A stretch of 64,000 nt of DNA from contig NZ_FOXQ01000001.1 of the NCBI RefSeq assembly GCF_900115755.1, positions 1-64,000 on the forward strand, read 5' to 3'. The notes beneath the pieces were generated by a model. The model had not been told where the DNA came from. It saw only the letters and a list, made by a program, of their open reading frames with translations, and did not search any database. Numbering within the stretch: position 1 is the stretch's first letter; every line of letters begins with the position of its first letter. The position numbers and the translations under genes are program-made. Origin of the DNA: Parafilimonas terrae. GTDB lineage: Bacteria; Bacteroidota; Bacteroidia; Chitinophagales; Chitinophagaceae. Positions 1 to 8,430 of the stretch are shown in pieces.

Positions 1-91
1 CTGTAACTTTCAAAGGGTTTTTAATAAAACTGGTAATGTTTATTCTTGGGTTTACTCTTGATAAGCTTACCTGATTAACTAGCAACTTGAA

Positions 92-140
92 TTAATTAAT
101 TGAAGTTAGATATACTGTTTCTGCGGTGAGGGAGGGATTC
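92..140 (-). repeat. Distal att-like copy of the tRNA-Ser 3' end
   Basis: These 49 bases match 8381-8430 except for one substitution (g at 102 against a at 8391) and one missing t in the t-run at 118-120. Bases 124-140 duplicate the last 17 nt of tRNA-Ser(GCT) and 92-123 duplicate the sequence just downstream of it. Homology stops abruptly at 141 (acatag instead of gaaccc), so this is a truncated tRNA end and not a second tRNA. It fits the distal attachment site of an integrated element. Confidence 0.75.
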
Positions 141-283
141 ACATAGCCCCCTACATTTATTAAAGGTTTAAGCAGGCGCTAAGCGAATAAATAACTCTTT
201 CAATAAAATATGTCAGTAGTCAGTTTAGTTATCCCTCTAACTAACGTTAAACTATTTAAAAATACCCTCCTTTATCAGTTATG

Positions 284-814
284 TCATGCACCGACTGCCC
301 CTCTCTTACCCATGAAAAAAATCCTCTTTTCATTCTCATGAATTTCTTCTGCCCTCAACAAAACATCATAAGCAATATTTCTCGGCACAACCAGCACGCC
401 ATCAATATCGCCTAAGATAATATCACCAGGCTTTATAGTTACATCAGCAATTTGTAAAGTAGCCTGGTAGTGCACATATTTTGTTTTGGCAACAGATGAA
501 TTGCGGTATTGCATGAGCTTGCCCTGTGTAAAACCCTCCAGGTAATCAAACGGGCTGAGGTTGGCAGGCTGCCAGTTGGCATCGCATAAAACATAAGTGT
601 AATTATAGTTTTTAATGCCACCGCCCAGGTCATCAAAATGCAATTCGAGGCTGCTGACTGCATTGAGTTTGATAACAGGATATGCATCCTGGTTGCCCGT
701 AAGAAAGAGTTTTACGCCGTGTATATTCGGCATATAAATTTTATCAGGCTGCTGTGCATGCAGGTTAAAAGTAAAAAGCACGATAGCGATAAATGCAAAA
801 ACGGTTTTCATCAT
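284..814 (-). pseudogene. Chimera: T9SS plug N-terminus joined to RraA-like C-terminus
   Basis: The 176-aa frame starts with a signal peptide (residues 1-20, ending LHAQ). Residues about 25-120 then look like the first domain of the type IX secretion plug protein (DUF5103 family), with the pattern DANWQPANLSPFDYLEGF and a following thYq strand. From about residue 122 the sequence changes to the last 50 residues of the RraA/4-hydroxy-4-methyl-2-oxoglutarate aldolase-like family (PGDIILGDIDGVLVVPR, then VLLRAEEI). Full plug proteins are usually above 400 aa and RraA-like proteins above 200 aa, so both parents are truncated. The junction lies near 440-455. The frame is open, so a secreted fusion could be made, but loss of most of each fold argues for a relic. 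It lies just inside the distal att-like repeat. Confidence 0.7.
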
Positions 815-1148
815 GTATTTACTACTGAGAGTTCAAATGTAGGGCACTTCCTCCGTATCTCCTTGTACTCTCCTCCATACCTCCTCCATAGTTGGTGCAT
901 GAAAGTGCATGTAGGATACATACTACATCTTTTATTGGTTTGCTATAAAAACAATTATAGCAAACAAAACTTCTCCAATTCTTTTCAGCAGGCTAATGTT
1001 TTTACTAAAGAGCATGAACCCGGGAACTGCTAAGCGCAGCGGCATTATTACTATTTAAAGTTGAAATTATATGTAGCCCGGGGTTGTACACGTTGTTAAT
1101 TATGGTTGCCAAATATAGTATTTATGAAAATTGTATAAAGCATATTGT
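815..1148. other. Intergenic stretch with a perfect 11-bp palindrome
   Basis: No convincing gene is seen in these 334 bp. A perfect inverted repeat occurs at 938-948 and 955-965 (gtttgctataa, 6-base loop, ttatagcaaac). It lies downstream of the DUF4132 gene and upstream of the chimeric gene, both on the minus strand. It could be a terminator lacking a T tract or a binding site. Confidence 0.4.
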
Positions 1149-4100
1149 TTATACTATGTGCTGTAATTGTCTTAATATGGTAGGGTCTTGAATATCTTTA
1201 TCTCTTGCAAGCAACAACACTTTTGAGATCACTTCTGCTGATTTTGGATCGTCGTCAACAAAAGGTAAAAACAACCTGCCGCGGTGTTGCGATTGTACCG
1301 GCAATATGGAAAGATAACCCGCCGCAATTTGATGAACCACAGCACTGCCTAAATGAACACTGTATTCACCTAAGGTTCCTTTTATTTTTGCGTGGCTGCC
1401 AATAATCTCTACATTATTTATTTTAAATAATCGTAGTGTTTCTTTTAATAATACAGTGCGCATTTCTATGGATGAATGGCTGGCTTCCGGATCAACACCG
1501 CCAACATGTGCAATACTTACAACAAGGTCAAGGTCGCGCATCACTTCGCTGAAAATACGTTCATTAATGGTGGCGAAGTCAATGCTTTTATATGTTTTCA
1601 GGTCGTGAAATTCGATTGTTTCCAAAGTGGGTGCTTCCACTTCTGCAGGCGAAAACCAATCGGCCATAGCATAAATTTTCGCAACAAAACCTTCCTTGTG
1701 ATAAACTTTTTGCAGGCCTTCTTCATAGTCAGCTTTCCAACCTCTTGAACGTAATAAAGCCGCTGTTTGCTTTGGTTGTACCTGATGGCCTGCATAACGC
1801 CGGGAAATTGTTTTTTCCTGCAGTTCATCCTGCGTAGGCAAATAAAGCTCCCTGAATATTTGTTTGAAAGGCTGCTGCAATTGCCTATCAAATGAATAAT
1901 GCTGGTATGCCGGCCACTGACTGGTTTTAAAAAGGTCAGCACAGTGTGCAATGCGCAAACTATCGCCTGCTAAAAGTTCATATTCATGATTATTGGCGTC
2001 TGTCAATTTTCCACTTTTGTAAAAGCCATGCTTACTTACATCATCGGTTACAAAAACCAGTTTTTCAAGATGCTTTGATATAACAGCGTGACTAAATAAA
2101 TGCTGAACTTCTTCAACTGAAAAAACATCGCCTCTCACCATTGCATCTTCGAGGCCTCTGCGGCTGCGCTTAAATTGTTCACGCAAGGTTTTTCTGAACT
2201 CCATCAATTCTTCAACCTTGCTATCTTTCCTATATTTTGCGGGAATAGCTTTTAATTGTTTTTCTTCTTTAAAGGCAATAACTTCTGCCTGTCCTTCTTC
2301 ATCAATTATTAATTCTATCAATATATCATCATACTGTACCTGCGTTTCTTTGGATAATATTTGCTGCACCTGTTTTGTTTCCATTGCCCACGTTAAACGT
2401 ATAGGATCAGGATAGCCTGCATTACGCGCTAAATTTTCCATGGCTACACGCAATGCCAGTGCTTCACTGGCCTGTTTTTGTGCACCGAATTGCCGGCTTT
2501 CTTTTTTAAACTGCTGCAGGAATTCATATCGTAAAAGCACATCTTTTTCAGGGTTCTTTTTTGATAGCGGGGCAAGGCCATAAATACGTACATAATCCTG
2601 GTCGCGCTTTGACTTTATCTTCTCTGTAACTTCTTTTAAGCTTAGTTCGCCAAGTAATACATCGGCATAAATTCTTGCCCTTCTGTGCCCGTTGCCGTCA
2701 CTTATATATTTTGCCGCATCATATACAACAGGCCAACGTTGTTTTCCAATTTCTTTATATGTCTTTAGAAACCATTCTTTATCTACGGCGCCGCTTTTAA
2801 ATTCCTGCACATCAATAGATGAGTACTTGGCTATTTCGCTTTCAGTTTCGGCATTGTTGGTACTATAACCATCTGTTTTTGTATGTGCATGCATCCACCA
2901 AATAGCACTGTCAAGCCCTTTCCATCCTAAATAACTACTAATATACTTTTGCCATTGCGGTGCATATACTGCTGCCTCTATCAGGCGGGTTTCTGTTGCT
3001 TTTATGCGCCGCATATTTTCATTAAAATTTTCCTGTGTATCACCTGGCAAAGGCTGGCATCTTTTCAATAAAGCACTGAACAATTCCTGTTTGTTATATC
3101 CTTTATTTGAAAAGAAATAAAAGTAGCCCCTGTATAATGATGTTTTGCCAAGGCCGGCAAGAATTTCGGTAAAACGGTTAATGCCATAAATAGTTTCAAA
3201 GCCTGCAGCCAATGGTGTAAGGGGCGTATCAGAATCTCCCCGTTTTAATTCTATGTCGAGTATATAGTTGCTAACAGTTTCATACATTTCTTTAAGAAAA
3301 GGAAAGTGTTTTATATAAGCTTCCGGATTTGTACGCTGATTTCTTTTTGTTTCAGAAAGAATGCTGATACTATCCTTAAACATAATACCCCGGTACATTT
3401 CATCCTGGCTTATAATACCAGTTGCGAATGCATGGCAAAACAGGATTAATGGAGGAGGATATAAGGTAATGCATTCGCGCAGGCCTGAGTATTGCCGCCA
3501 GTTAAATAGATGCCAGCAGGCTTTTACCTGCGCATCATTAATACTCCATAGGTTTATACTTTTAAGAAAAAGATTGAGTTGCTCATCTTCCTGCCAGCCA
3601 CGTGTGTATTGCGGATAGCGATTTTCATTTAATTTCTTTTTTAGCAATGAATCATCAAGCGAAGCGAATAACCTTGTTGCAGCGCCAATGCAGAACTCAT
3701 TCATTTGTTCAAACGGATGTATAAGGCTCAATGCATACGGCACTTCATAAAAATGATTTGCATGTTGCCAGCGTTGTAAAAAGACTTTGGGCGTAAAATC
3801 TGAAGGGTCGGGCAGTTGTTTTAAACGTCTGCTGTGCAGGAATGATAGCTGTAGAATAAAAATGTCCTGTGGCTGCAAACCTGAATCTACATACCATTGT
3901 TCCCACACATCATGCAAAGGGTAATATTTAAATTCATCTTCATTATTTTCATATTGTGCTTTCCATTTTGTTTTCCTGAATATATTGCCCAGCAATACCT
4001 TTTCCCTTGAGTTATTATAGTACTCAATTTCATATTCATAATCTTTATGTTTTTCTATTAAATCAGCAAGCTGGCCAAGCGCTTTTTTAATATTGTTATA

Positions 4101-6224
4101 AGGCATTGAAAAGCCATATTTATTATCTGCGTTTAGCTTTTCATAAAAAGAAGATGCATCAATACGGGGTGATATGATGGGAGCAAGGTTCAGGGGATTG
4201 AACAAGCCAAAGCCATTTTTTGCTGATATATCTTTAGCTACTGTATTACCGGTTAATTGAGACAAAAGGATTTCTTCTTTTTGCGATATGCTTTTCCTCT
4301 CACTAAAAGCCGATACCCATGTTGGTATTTTATCTGAAAGCTTCTTTCCTTTTTGCAGTTGCAATAATATATCAAGTGCTGCAAGCCTTTGTTCGGGATC
4401 GCCCTGCAAAATATTATCAATTACATAACTGATGATTTCATCCTGCTGTTTTAATAATAAGGCAATTAAATTAGCGCGGTAACCTGCAGCTTTTCTTTTA
4501 AACAGTTCAGGAAATATAACTGCTTCAGACTTAGTAAAGCGAATATCTTTCAAAGCATTAAATGCTGTTTCATGCTCGCTCCTGTCTTTTAGTATTAACA
4601 TGGCATAATTACGCTGAAATAAGTTGATGGATTTGTCATCCGTTTTCTTTGTGCTATAATTATGAGGTGAATGGTTAGGCAAAATAATACGGCTTAAAGT
4701 CCGTTTGGCATCGGCATCCATTTCATCAAAATACTGTAATACTATTTCCAGCCTTTCCTGGTTGTTTACCAACTGGAGCATAGAAAGCAATAAAGCCTTT
4801 CTTTCAAATTTTATTTTGAGCCAGGAGAAGATATAATGCTCAAACGTTTTTTCTTTTACTGTTACCCTTTTATAGGCTTCATGCAAAACATTGAACAGTT
4901 CAGGATAATGGTGGTTATAATATTTGTCATTTTCGCCCAACTTTAAAGCGTTATAAACCGCATTGGCAGCAATGGCAAGCGGTTGCAATTCATGATCGGA
5001 TAACGATGGATAAAATAAGGGCATCCTTAATTTGTAATGGCCCGTTATGTCAGCAAACTGTAAGGCGAGGCTGCGTTTTTCTGCATTGCCATTTTCAAGC
5101 AATTGTTTAAGATAGGGTAGCGTCTTTTCCACATCATAAACACCCTGCGCCCACAAGGCCATATATACGTCTGTATTGTTTTCACTTTTTATGGCTGCAG
5201 GTATTTGATCGGGATATTCAAGATAGGTATGTGCCTTGTCTAAAAATTTGTTGACCGTAGTTTCGCGTTCACTCTCCCAGCCAAGGCCTGCCCATACATC
5301 TACAGCCCGCACTACAGAAGAAAACCTTGCCAGTTTATTATCTGTTATAACTTTAATAATATACTTCAATGCACCAATACTTGTTTCGTCCAATGCTTCA
5401 AGTATGGTTTGCCGTAACCCCTCCTGCCGTTGTGCTGCCAGCAATAGTTTTTCAACTAATTGCCATGCTTCTTTTTTTTCGCTGTTCAGCAAAGCTTTTA
5501 TTAAGCTGCGTGTAGCTTTCCCTGCTTCGTCTTTATTGAAAATAATGTCTTCAGCCTGTTGCAAAACAGCCTCATTATTCATGTCAATTGCTGCAGACCA
5601 AAGTGCAAAAAGGCTGTCGTTTGTTTCGGAGACTAAATTTGCATACTTCATTTGTTCTGTAACAGACAGATTGAAGAAAGCATAATTTTCCCTGTACTCG
5701 CCACCGCTGTAATCAGGTGTTTTATTGTGCGACTGTGCAATAAGGTCAATCACAAGGTTTAGCTGGTTGGTGAAATACATTTCTTTGTCGTATGGCGACC
5801 TGAATGATCTTCGTAAATATCCGGTTTGGTACATTTGAAAACGCGTGTGCTTCCATGCGTAACGTACATAAGCCGCTTTCTCGTCACCAAAAAAGTATTC
5901 CAGCAATTTGTAGTTATCAACGTTATCCCACTCATAGTCGCCCAACAATTCTTCAATGCGTTTGTAGCGCTTGCTTTTATAAGAAACATGCTTATTGTAG
6001 CGCCAGTGGCCTTCCCTGTAGGCTGGCAATTCATTTATTAACAATAACCCCAATTCCGCGTTATGATAGTTGAGCCCATTGCTTTTTTGGCCAACTTTAA
6101 TCAGCGTTTTTAGTTTATTGATTAAATTCTCTCCAACAGACATTGCCTGCTGTAATTCATTTTTAAATTTTGTAAACAGGTTGTTTGTTTTTCTGCTTTC
6201 AAGGAATGCTTTACTATCCTGCAT
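1149..6224 (-). CDS. DUF4132 (MolR/YehI-like) giant protein
   Basis: This 1691-aa protein has no signal peptide or membrane segment and should be cytoplasmic. The first two thirds are helical and read like irregular HEAT-type repeats. The conserved DUF4132-type block lies near residues 1415-1460 (GDSLRIAHCADLF, then QPFKQIFRELYL). The end, from about 1600, has the family's terminal domain (IKGTLGEYSVHLGSA, GRLFLPFVDDDP). Relatives include E. coli YehI/MolR, whose biochemical role is not established. A gene for a 141-aa protein starts upstream and ends 17 bp before this start, so the two are probably co-transcribed. No MoxR-type AAA ATPase or VWA gene, with which such proteins are often grouped, is present here. 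Codon use is like the neighbours and the frame is intact. Confidence 0.8.
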   Translation of the reverse strand: MQDSKAFLESRKTNNLFTKFKNELQQAMSVGENLINKLKTLIKVGQKSNGLNYHNAELGLLLINELPAYREGHWRYNKHVSYKSKRYKRIEELLGDYEWDNVDNYKLLEYFFGDEKAAYVRYAWKHTRFQMYQTGYLRRSFRSPYDKEMYFTNQLNLVIDLIAQSHNKTPDYSGGEYRENYAFFNLSVTEQMKYANLVSETNDSLFALWSAAIDMNNEAVLQQAEDIIFNKDEAGKATRSLIKALLNSEKKEAWQLVEKLLLAAQRQEGLRQTILEALDETSIGALKYIIKVITDNKLARFSSVVRAVDVWAGLGWESERETTVNKFLDKAHTYLEYPDQIPAAIKSENNTDVYMALWAQGVYDVEKTLPYLKQLLENGNAEKRSLALQFADITGHYKLRMPLFYPSLSDHELQPLAIAANAVYNALKLGENDKYYNHHYPELFNVLHEAYKRVTVKEKTFEHYIFSWLKIKFERKALLLSMLQLVNNQERLEIVLQYFDEMDADAKRTLSRIILPNHSPHNYSTKKTDDKSINLFQRNYAMLILKDRSEHETAFNALKDIRFTKSEAVIFPELFKRKAAGYRANLIALLLKQQDEIISYVIDNILQGDPEQRLAALDILLQLQKGKKLSDKIPTWVSAFSERKSISQKEEILLSQLTGNTVAKDISAKNGFGLFNPLNLAPIISPRIDASSFYEKLNADNKYGFSMPYNNIKKALGQLADLIEKHKDYEYEIEYYNNSREKVLLGNIFRKTKWKAQYENNEDEFKYYPLHDVWEQWYVDSGLQPQDIFILQLSFLHSRRLKQLPDPSDFTPKVFLQRWQHANHFYEVPYALSLIHPFEQMNEFCIGAATRLFASLDDSLLKKKLNENRYPQYTRGWQEDEQLNLFLKSINLWSINDAQVKACWHLFNWRQYSGLRECITLYPPPLILFCHAFATGIISQDEMYRGIMFKDSISILSETKRNQRTNPEAYIKHFPFLKEMYETVSNYILDIELKRGDSDTPLTPLAAGFETIYGINRFTEILAGLGKTSLYRGYFYFFSNKGYNKQELFSALLKRCQPLPGDTQENFNENMRRIKATETRLIEAAVYAPQWQKYISSYLGWKGLDSAIWWMHAHTKTDGYSTNNAETESEIAKYSSIDVQEFKSGAVDKEWFLKTYKEIGKQRWPVVYDAAKYISDGNGHRRARIYADVLLGELSLKEVTEKIKSKRDQDYVRIYGLAPLSKKNPEKDVLLRYEFLQQFKKESRQFGAQKQASEALALRVAMENLARNAGYPDPIRLTWAMETKQVQQILSKETQVQYDDILIELIIDEEGQAEVIAFKEEKQLKAIPAKYRKDSKVEELMEFRKTLREQFKRSRRGLEDAMVRGDVFSVEEVQHLFSHAVISKHLEKLVFVTDDVSKHGFYKSGKLTDANNHEYELLAGDSLRIAHCADLFKTSQWPAYQHYSFDRQLQQPFKQIFRELYLPTQDELQEKTISRRYAGHQVQPKQTAALLRSRGWKADYEEGLQKVYHKEGFVAKIYAMADWFSPAEVEAPTLETIEFHDLKTYKSIDFATINERIFSEVMRDLDLVVSIAHVGGVDPEASHSSIEMRTVLLKETLRLFKINNVEIIGSHAKIKGTLGEYSVHLGSAVVHQIAAGYLSILPVQSQHRGRLFLPFVDDDPKSAEVISKVLLLARDKDIQDPTILRQLQHIV

Positions 6225-6241
6225 GATGTGTTGGGTTTATT

Positions 6242-6667
6242 TTACCAATAGCTGCCTGCTAAAAAGGTAAGTCGTATAAAAGTGATGATTGAGTTTTCCT
6301 GAAGTTCCAAAATTGTTGCAAGGCTGGTTATTTCTTCATCGTTTACAAAAAAGGCAAACATGCCATCTTCAAATGCCTGCAAGGCTGTTTGTTTTGCCTG
6401 CTCAAAGTCTGCTTTATTCTCATTGTAAATGCTGCCGAAATTTATTTTTCCCGAAGCTGCCTGCTCTTCAGTTTGAGATTGACTGAGAAAAGGAAGAATG
6501 TTTTTTTCAAGGGGTTTGCTGTTGTATTCTTCCACCTGCTGCTGTACAATGGCTTCAATTAATCTTTGTGCTGATGGTTGTGATCCGATATCTTCAATGA
6601 CAATAACCTTATTTTCAATTAAGGCCTGTTTGCGTCCGGGTTGTTTTACTTTGAGAATAATATTCAT
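6242..6667 (-). CDS. Small partner protein of the DUF4132 gene
   Basis: This 141-aa soluble protein has no signal peptide, transmembrane helix or cysteine. The N-terminus is beta-like (ILKVKQPGRKQALIE), the middle is helical and Gln/Glu-rich (about 35-110), and the end is hydrophobic with a conserved-looking motif (TFIRLTFLAGSYW). I do not know a biochemical function. It is the first gene of a two-gene unit with the DUF4132 gene (17-bp gap), and I recall similar short proteins beside DUF4132 genes elsewhere, so a physical or regulatory partnership is plausible but inferred. Confidence 0.65.
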   Translation of the reverse strand: MNIILKVKQPGRKQALIENKVIVIEDIGSQPSAQRLIEAIVQQQVEEYNSKPLEKNILPFLSQSQTEEQAASGKINFGSIYNENKADFEQAKQTALQAFEDGMFAFFVNDEEITSLATILELQENSIITFIRLTFLAGSYW

Positions 6668-6796
6668 AATAAAAGCAATAACAGTTTAGGTACTGCAAAA
6701 TAAGCATTGGAGAATATTAGGAAATAAAATTTTTTGCCATTTTCACATTCTGTAAGACCGATGGATATAATCCTGATCTTATCTGATCTCCTTGGA

Positions 6797-7441
6797 TCAG
6801 GCTTTAAACTTTTCTGCGTGCTTCAAAACATAGCTGGTACTTCTGCCGCCAGCCGCTTCTTTTTCAAGAATGTTTTTTTGAAGTAAATCCTGAATATCCC
6901 TTAATGCAGTGTCCTGTGAACATTTGGCAATTTTAGCCCATTTGGAAGAAGTTAGCTTTCCGGTAAACCCATCAAGCAGCTTATTTATAAGTAGTTTCTG
7001 GCGTTCATTCAAGGCGGTTGCGTTATGTTTATCCCAAAACTGTGCTTTACTGAAAACAGCAGCCAGTAATTCATCTGTGGAATCCAATGAATGTTCTAAA
7101 CATTCTAAAAACCATATAAGCCATTTTGTTATATCGAGGGTGCCTTTCTGCGTATTTTCAAGGATATTATAATAATCCGTTCTTTCCTGCCGTATTTGCG
7201 AGGACATACTGTAAAACCGCATGGAATTTTTATCTGCCCTAGCAAGTTGCATATCAGTTAATGCACGCGCTATCCTGCCATTGCCATCATCAAAGGGGTG
7301 AATGGTTACAAACCATAAATGTGCTATTGCAGCTTTAATAACCGGGTCCGATGCATCTTTATTAAACCAGTCTATAAAGCTGGACATTTCATTTTGCAGC
7401 ACATTTGCGGCTGGTGCTTCAAAATGTATTTTCCTGTCGCA
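6797..7441 (-). pseudogene. Fic-domain protein, 5' end removed by a REP element
   Basis: Fic enzymes transfer AMP or related groups to target proteins. The core motif HPFDDGNGRIAR is intact, followed by a C-terminal winged-helix-like segment (about residues 125-195 of the 201-aa frame). An open frame from a GTG at 7402 gives 201 aa, but family-like coding continues upstream (RKIHFEAPAAN) to about 7438 and hits a stop exactly where a REP palindrome begins at 7442. DUF4172-type Fic proteins are normally about 350-380 aa, so the N-terminal half and the first Fic helices are missing. Nothing like them is found beyond the REP/RAYT unit. A residual product from GTG is possible; loss of function is more likely. 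Confidence 0.75.
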
Positions 7442-7486
7442 GCAGGGTCTTCATTGCCCAGCAATGTGTGCAGGATGAGACCCTGC
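7442..7486. repeat. REP palindrome 1, upstream of RAYT
   Basis: The outer arms gcagggtct and agaccctgc pair perfectly over 9 bp. An inner hairpin cattgc-cca-gcaatg sits inside. The same outer arms recur at 8092-8133 on the other side of the RAYT gene in the opposite orientation. This is the layout expected of REP sequences mobilised by a REP-associated tyrosine transposase. Confidence 0.75.
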
Positions 7487-7518
7487 GTTATCACTGAACG
7501 TTTTATTAATTTAGCTAA

Positions 7519-8085
7519 ATGCCAGTTCGTACTAAACATAGTAATGATTCAAGTTTATATTACATAACATTTACCTGCTTCAGCTGGCTGCCGCTTTTTC
7601 AACTCACCAACACTTATGACATGGTTTATAAGTGGTTTAATTATCTAAATGAAAAGAAGAGCATAAAAACAACAGCGTATGTAATTATGCCGAATCATCT
7701 TCATTGTATTCTGTTTCTTCGAACTGCGGATTTTTCTTTAGATAAAATTATAAGCAATGCAAAGCGTTTTATAGCATACGAAATAATCAAACGTTTACAA
7801 CACTCAAATCAAACAGATATTCTTCAGCAATTACAGGACGCCGTAACTGCAAAAGAAAAAGCCAAAGGGCAATTGCATACGGTATTTGAAGAAAGTTTTG
7901 ATGCAAAAGGCATAGACAACCGAAAGTTCTTTTTACAAAAACTTAACTACATACATCTAAATCCTATTCGCGGAAATTACAAATTGGTAAATGATTGGAG
8001 AGAGTATTAACATAGCAGTGCAAGCTTTTATGAATTACAACAAATAAAGCATTTTACTCCTGTACATTATATGGAATTAGAATAA
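7519..8085 (+). pseudogene. REP-associated tyrosine transposase (RAYT/Y1_Tnp), internal stop
   Basis: RAYTs are single-strand HUH-type nucleases that cut and move REP palindromes. The ORF shows ITFTC near residue 16, the metal-binding motif YVIMPNHLH near 54-62, and the C-terminal helix LNYIHLNP with the candidate catalytic tyrosine. Reading stops at TAA 8008-8010 after DWREY, yet the same frame continues with HSSASFYELQ and on to a second TAA at 8083-8085. That matches the usual RAYT ending (Y-x-YSSA-x-FY), so the first stop looks like a recent nonsense change or a base error. All catalytic motifs lie before it, so a 163-aa product might still act. REP palindromes lie 33 bp before and 7 bp after. 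Confidence 0.8.
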
Positions 8086-8091
8086 AAAACA

Positions 8092-8133
8092 CAGGGTCTC
8101 GTGGCTTTGCACAAATCCAAAACGAAGACCCTG
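8092..8133. repeat. REP palindrome 2, downstream of RAYT
   Basis: The arms cagggtct and agaccctg pair over 8 bp, extended by cgt/acg with one bulged base. Read on the minus strand it begins gcagggtcttcg, matching the plus-strand start of REP 1 (gcagggtcttca), so the two REPs are inverted relative to each other. Confidence 0.75.
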
Positions 8134-8145
8134 CTTTGACACCGA

Positions 8146-8245
8146 AGTGTGGCGGGCGATATGGAATGTAAGGTTAAAGTGAATATCGCATCTTTCTGCT
8201 ATTTCTTTTAAGTAAGAATTCTTTTTTGATTACTTAAACAAGCAA
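8146..8245 (-). pseudogene. Tyrosine integrase remnant
   Basis: Minus-strand translation gives SNQK, then after a one-base slip in an A6 run (8222-8227) YLKEIAERCDI followed by LTFHIARHT. This matches the core of Bacteroidota tyrosine recombinases, in which the box is SNQKMN-YLKEIA-DxCGI-LTFHxARHTFA, and includes the catalytic HxxR residues. Homology ends at RHT (8146), 13 bp before REP 2, so the catalytic-tyrosine region is missing. Together with the frameshift this makes the gene dead. Its place beside tRNA-Ser is where an island integrase is expected. Confidence 0.7.
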
Positions 8246-8347
8246 TACTTTCTCCTTGATCTGGCGTCAGGCATACGATTTGCTCACGGAACTTAGTTGT
8301 AAACCGAGGTAAAACCGTGTAAACTAAAGAAGTGCTAAAAAACAAAA

Positions 8348-8377
8348 AAGCCCGTCCCACTTACGTTTCACGAGCTT
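8348..8377 (-). terminator. Terminator of tRNA-Ser
   Basis: On the minus strand aagctcg pairs with cgggctt (one G-U) across a 16-nt loop and is followed by a T run (8341-8349 read in reverse). It lies 37 bp downstream of the tRNA 3' end and fits an intrinsic terminator. Confidence 0.65.
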
Positions 8378-8380
8378 TCT

Positions 8381-8430
8381 TTAATTAATTAAAGTTAGAT
8401 ATACTGTTTTCTGCGGTGAGGGAGGGATTC
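8381..8430 (-). repeat. tRNA-proximal att-like copy
   Basis: This 50-bp segment covers the last 17 nt of tRNA-Ser (8414-8430) and 33 bp downstream. It is repeated at 92-140 with one mismatch and one indel, in the same orientation. It would be the reconstituted attachment site next to the functional tRNA. Confidence 0.75.

Larger units (their letters stand above)
92..8430. mobile_element. Putative decayed genomic island at tRNA-Ser
   Basis: A 49-50 bp direct repeat at 92-140 and 8381-8430 brackets this segment, and the right copy contains the 3' 17 nt of an intact tRNA-Ser gene. That is the usual footprint of site-specific integration into a tRNA 3' end. The interval carries accessory genes only (plug/RraA chimera, DUF4132 protein and partner, truncated fic, RAYT with REPs) plus a tyrosine-recombinase remnant beside the tRNA, where an island integrase normally sits. 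No intact integrase is present, so it should be immobile. The repeat and the gene content are seen directly; the island reading is inference. Confidence 0.65.

Noticed and set aside
92-140. Second tRNA gene or complete tRNA duplicate
   Set aside because: Only the last 17 nt of tRNA-Ser are present; sequence diverges completely at 141, so no tRNA can fold.
638-1033. 131-aa plus-strand open frame
   Set aside because: It lies antisense to the chimeric plug/RraA gene and continues through intergenic sequence with no domain-like pattern and abnormal composition.
5236-5685. 149-aa plus-strand open frame inside the DUF4132 gene
   Set aside because: Fully antisense to a long, well-conserved coding region; Ser/Ala-rich composition typical of a shadow frame.
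6769-6803. Terminator after fic (cctgatc ... gatcagg)
   Set aside because: The 7-bp arms have a long loop, overlap the stop codon and lack a T run, so I do not list it as a feature.
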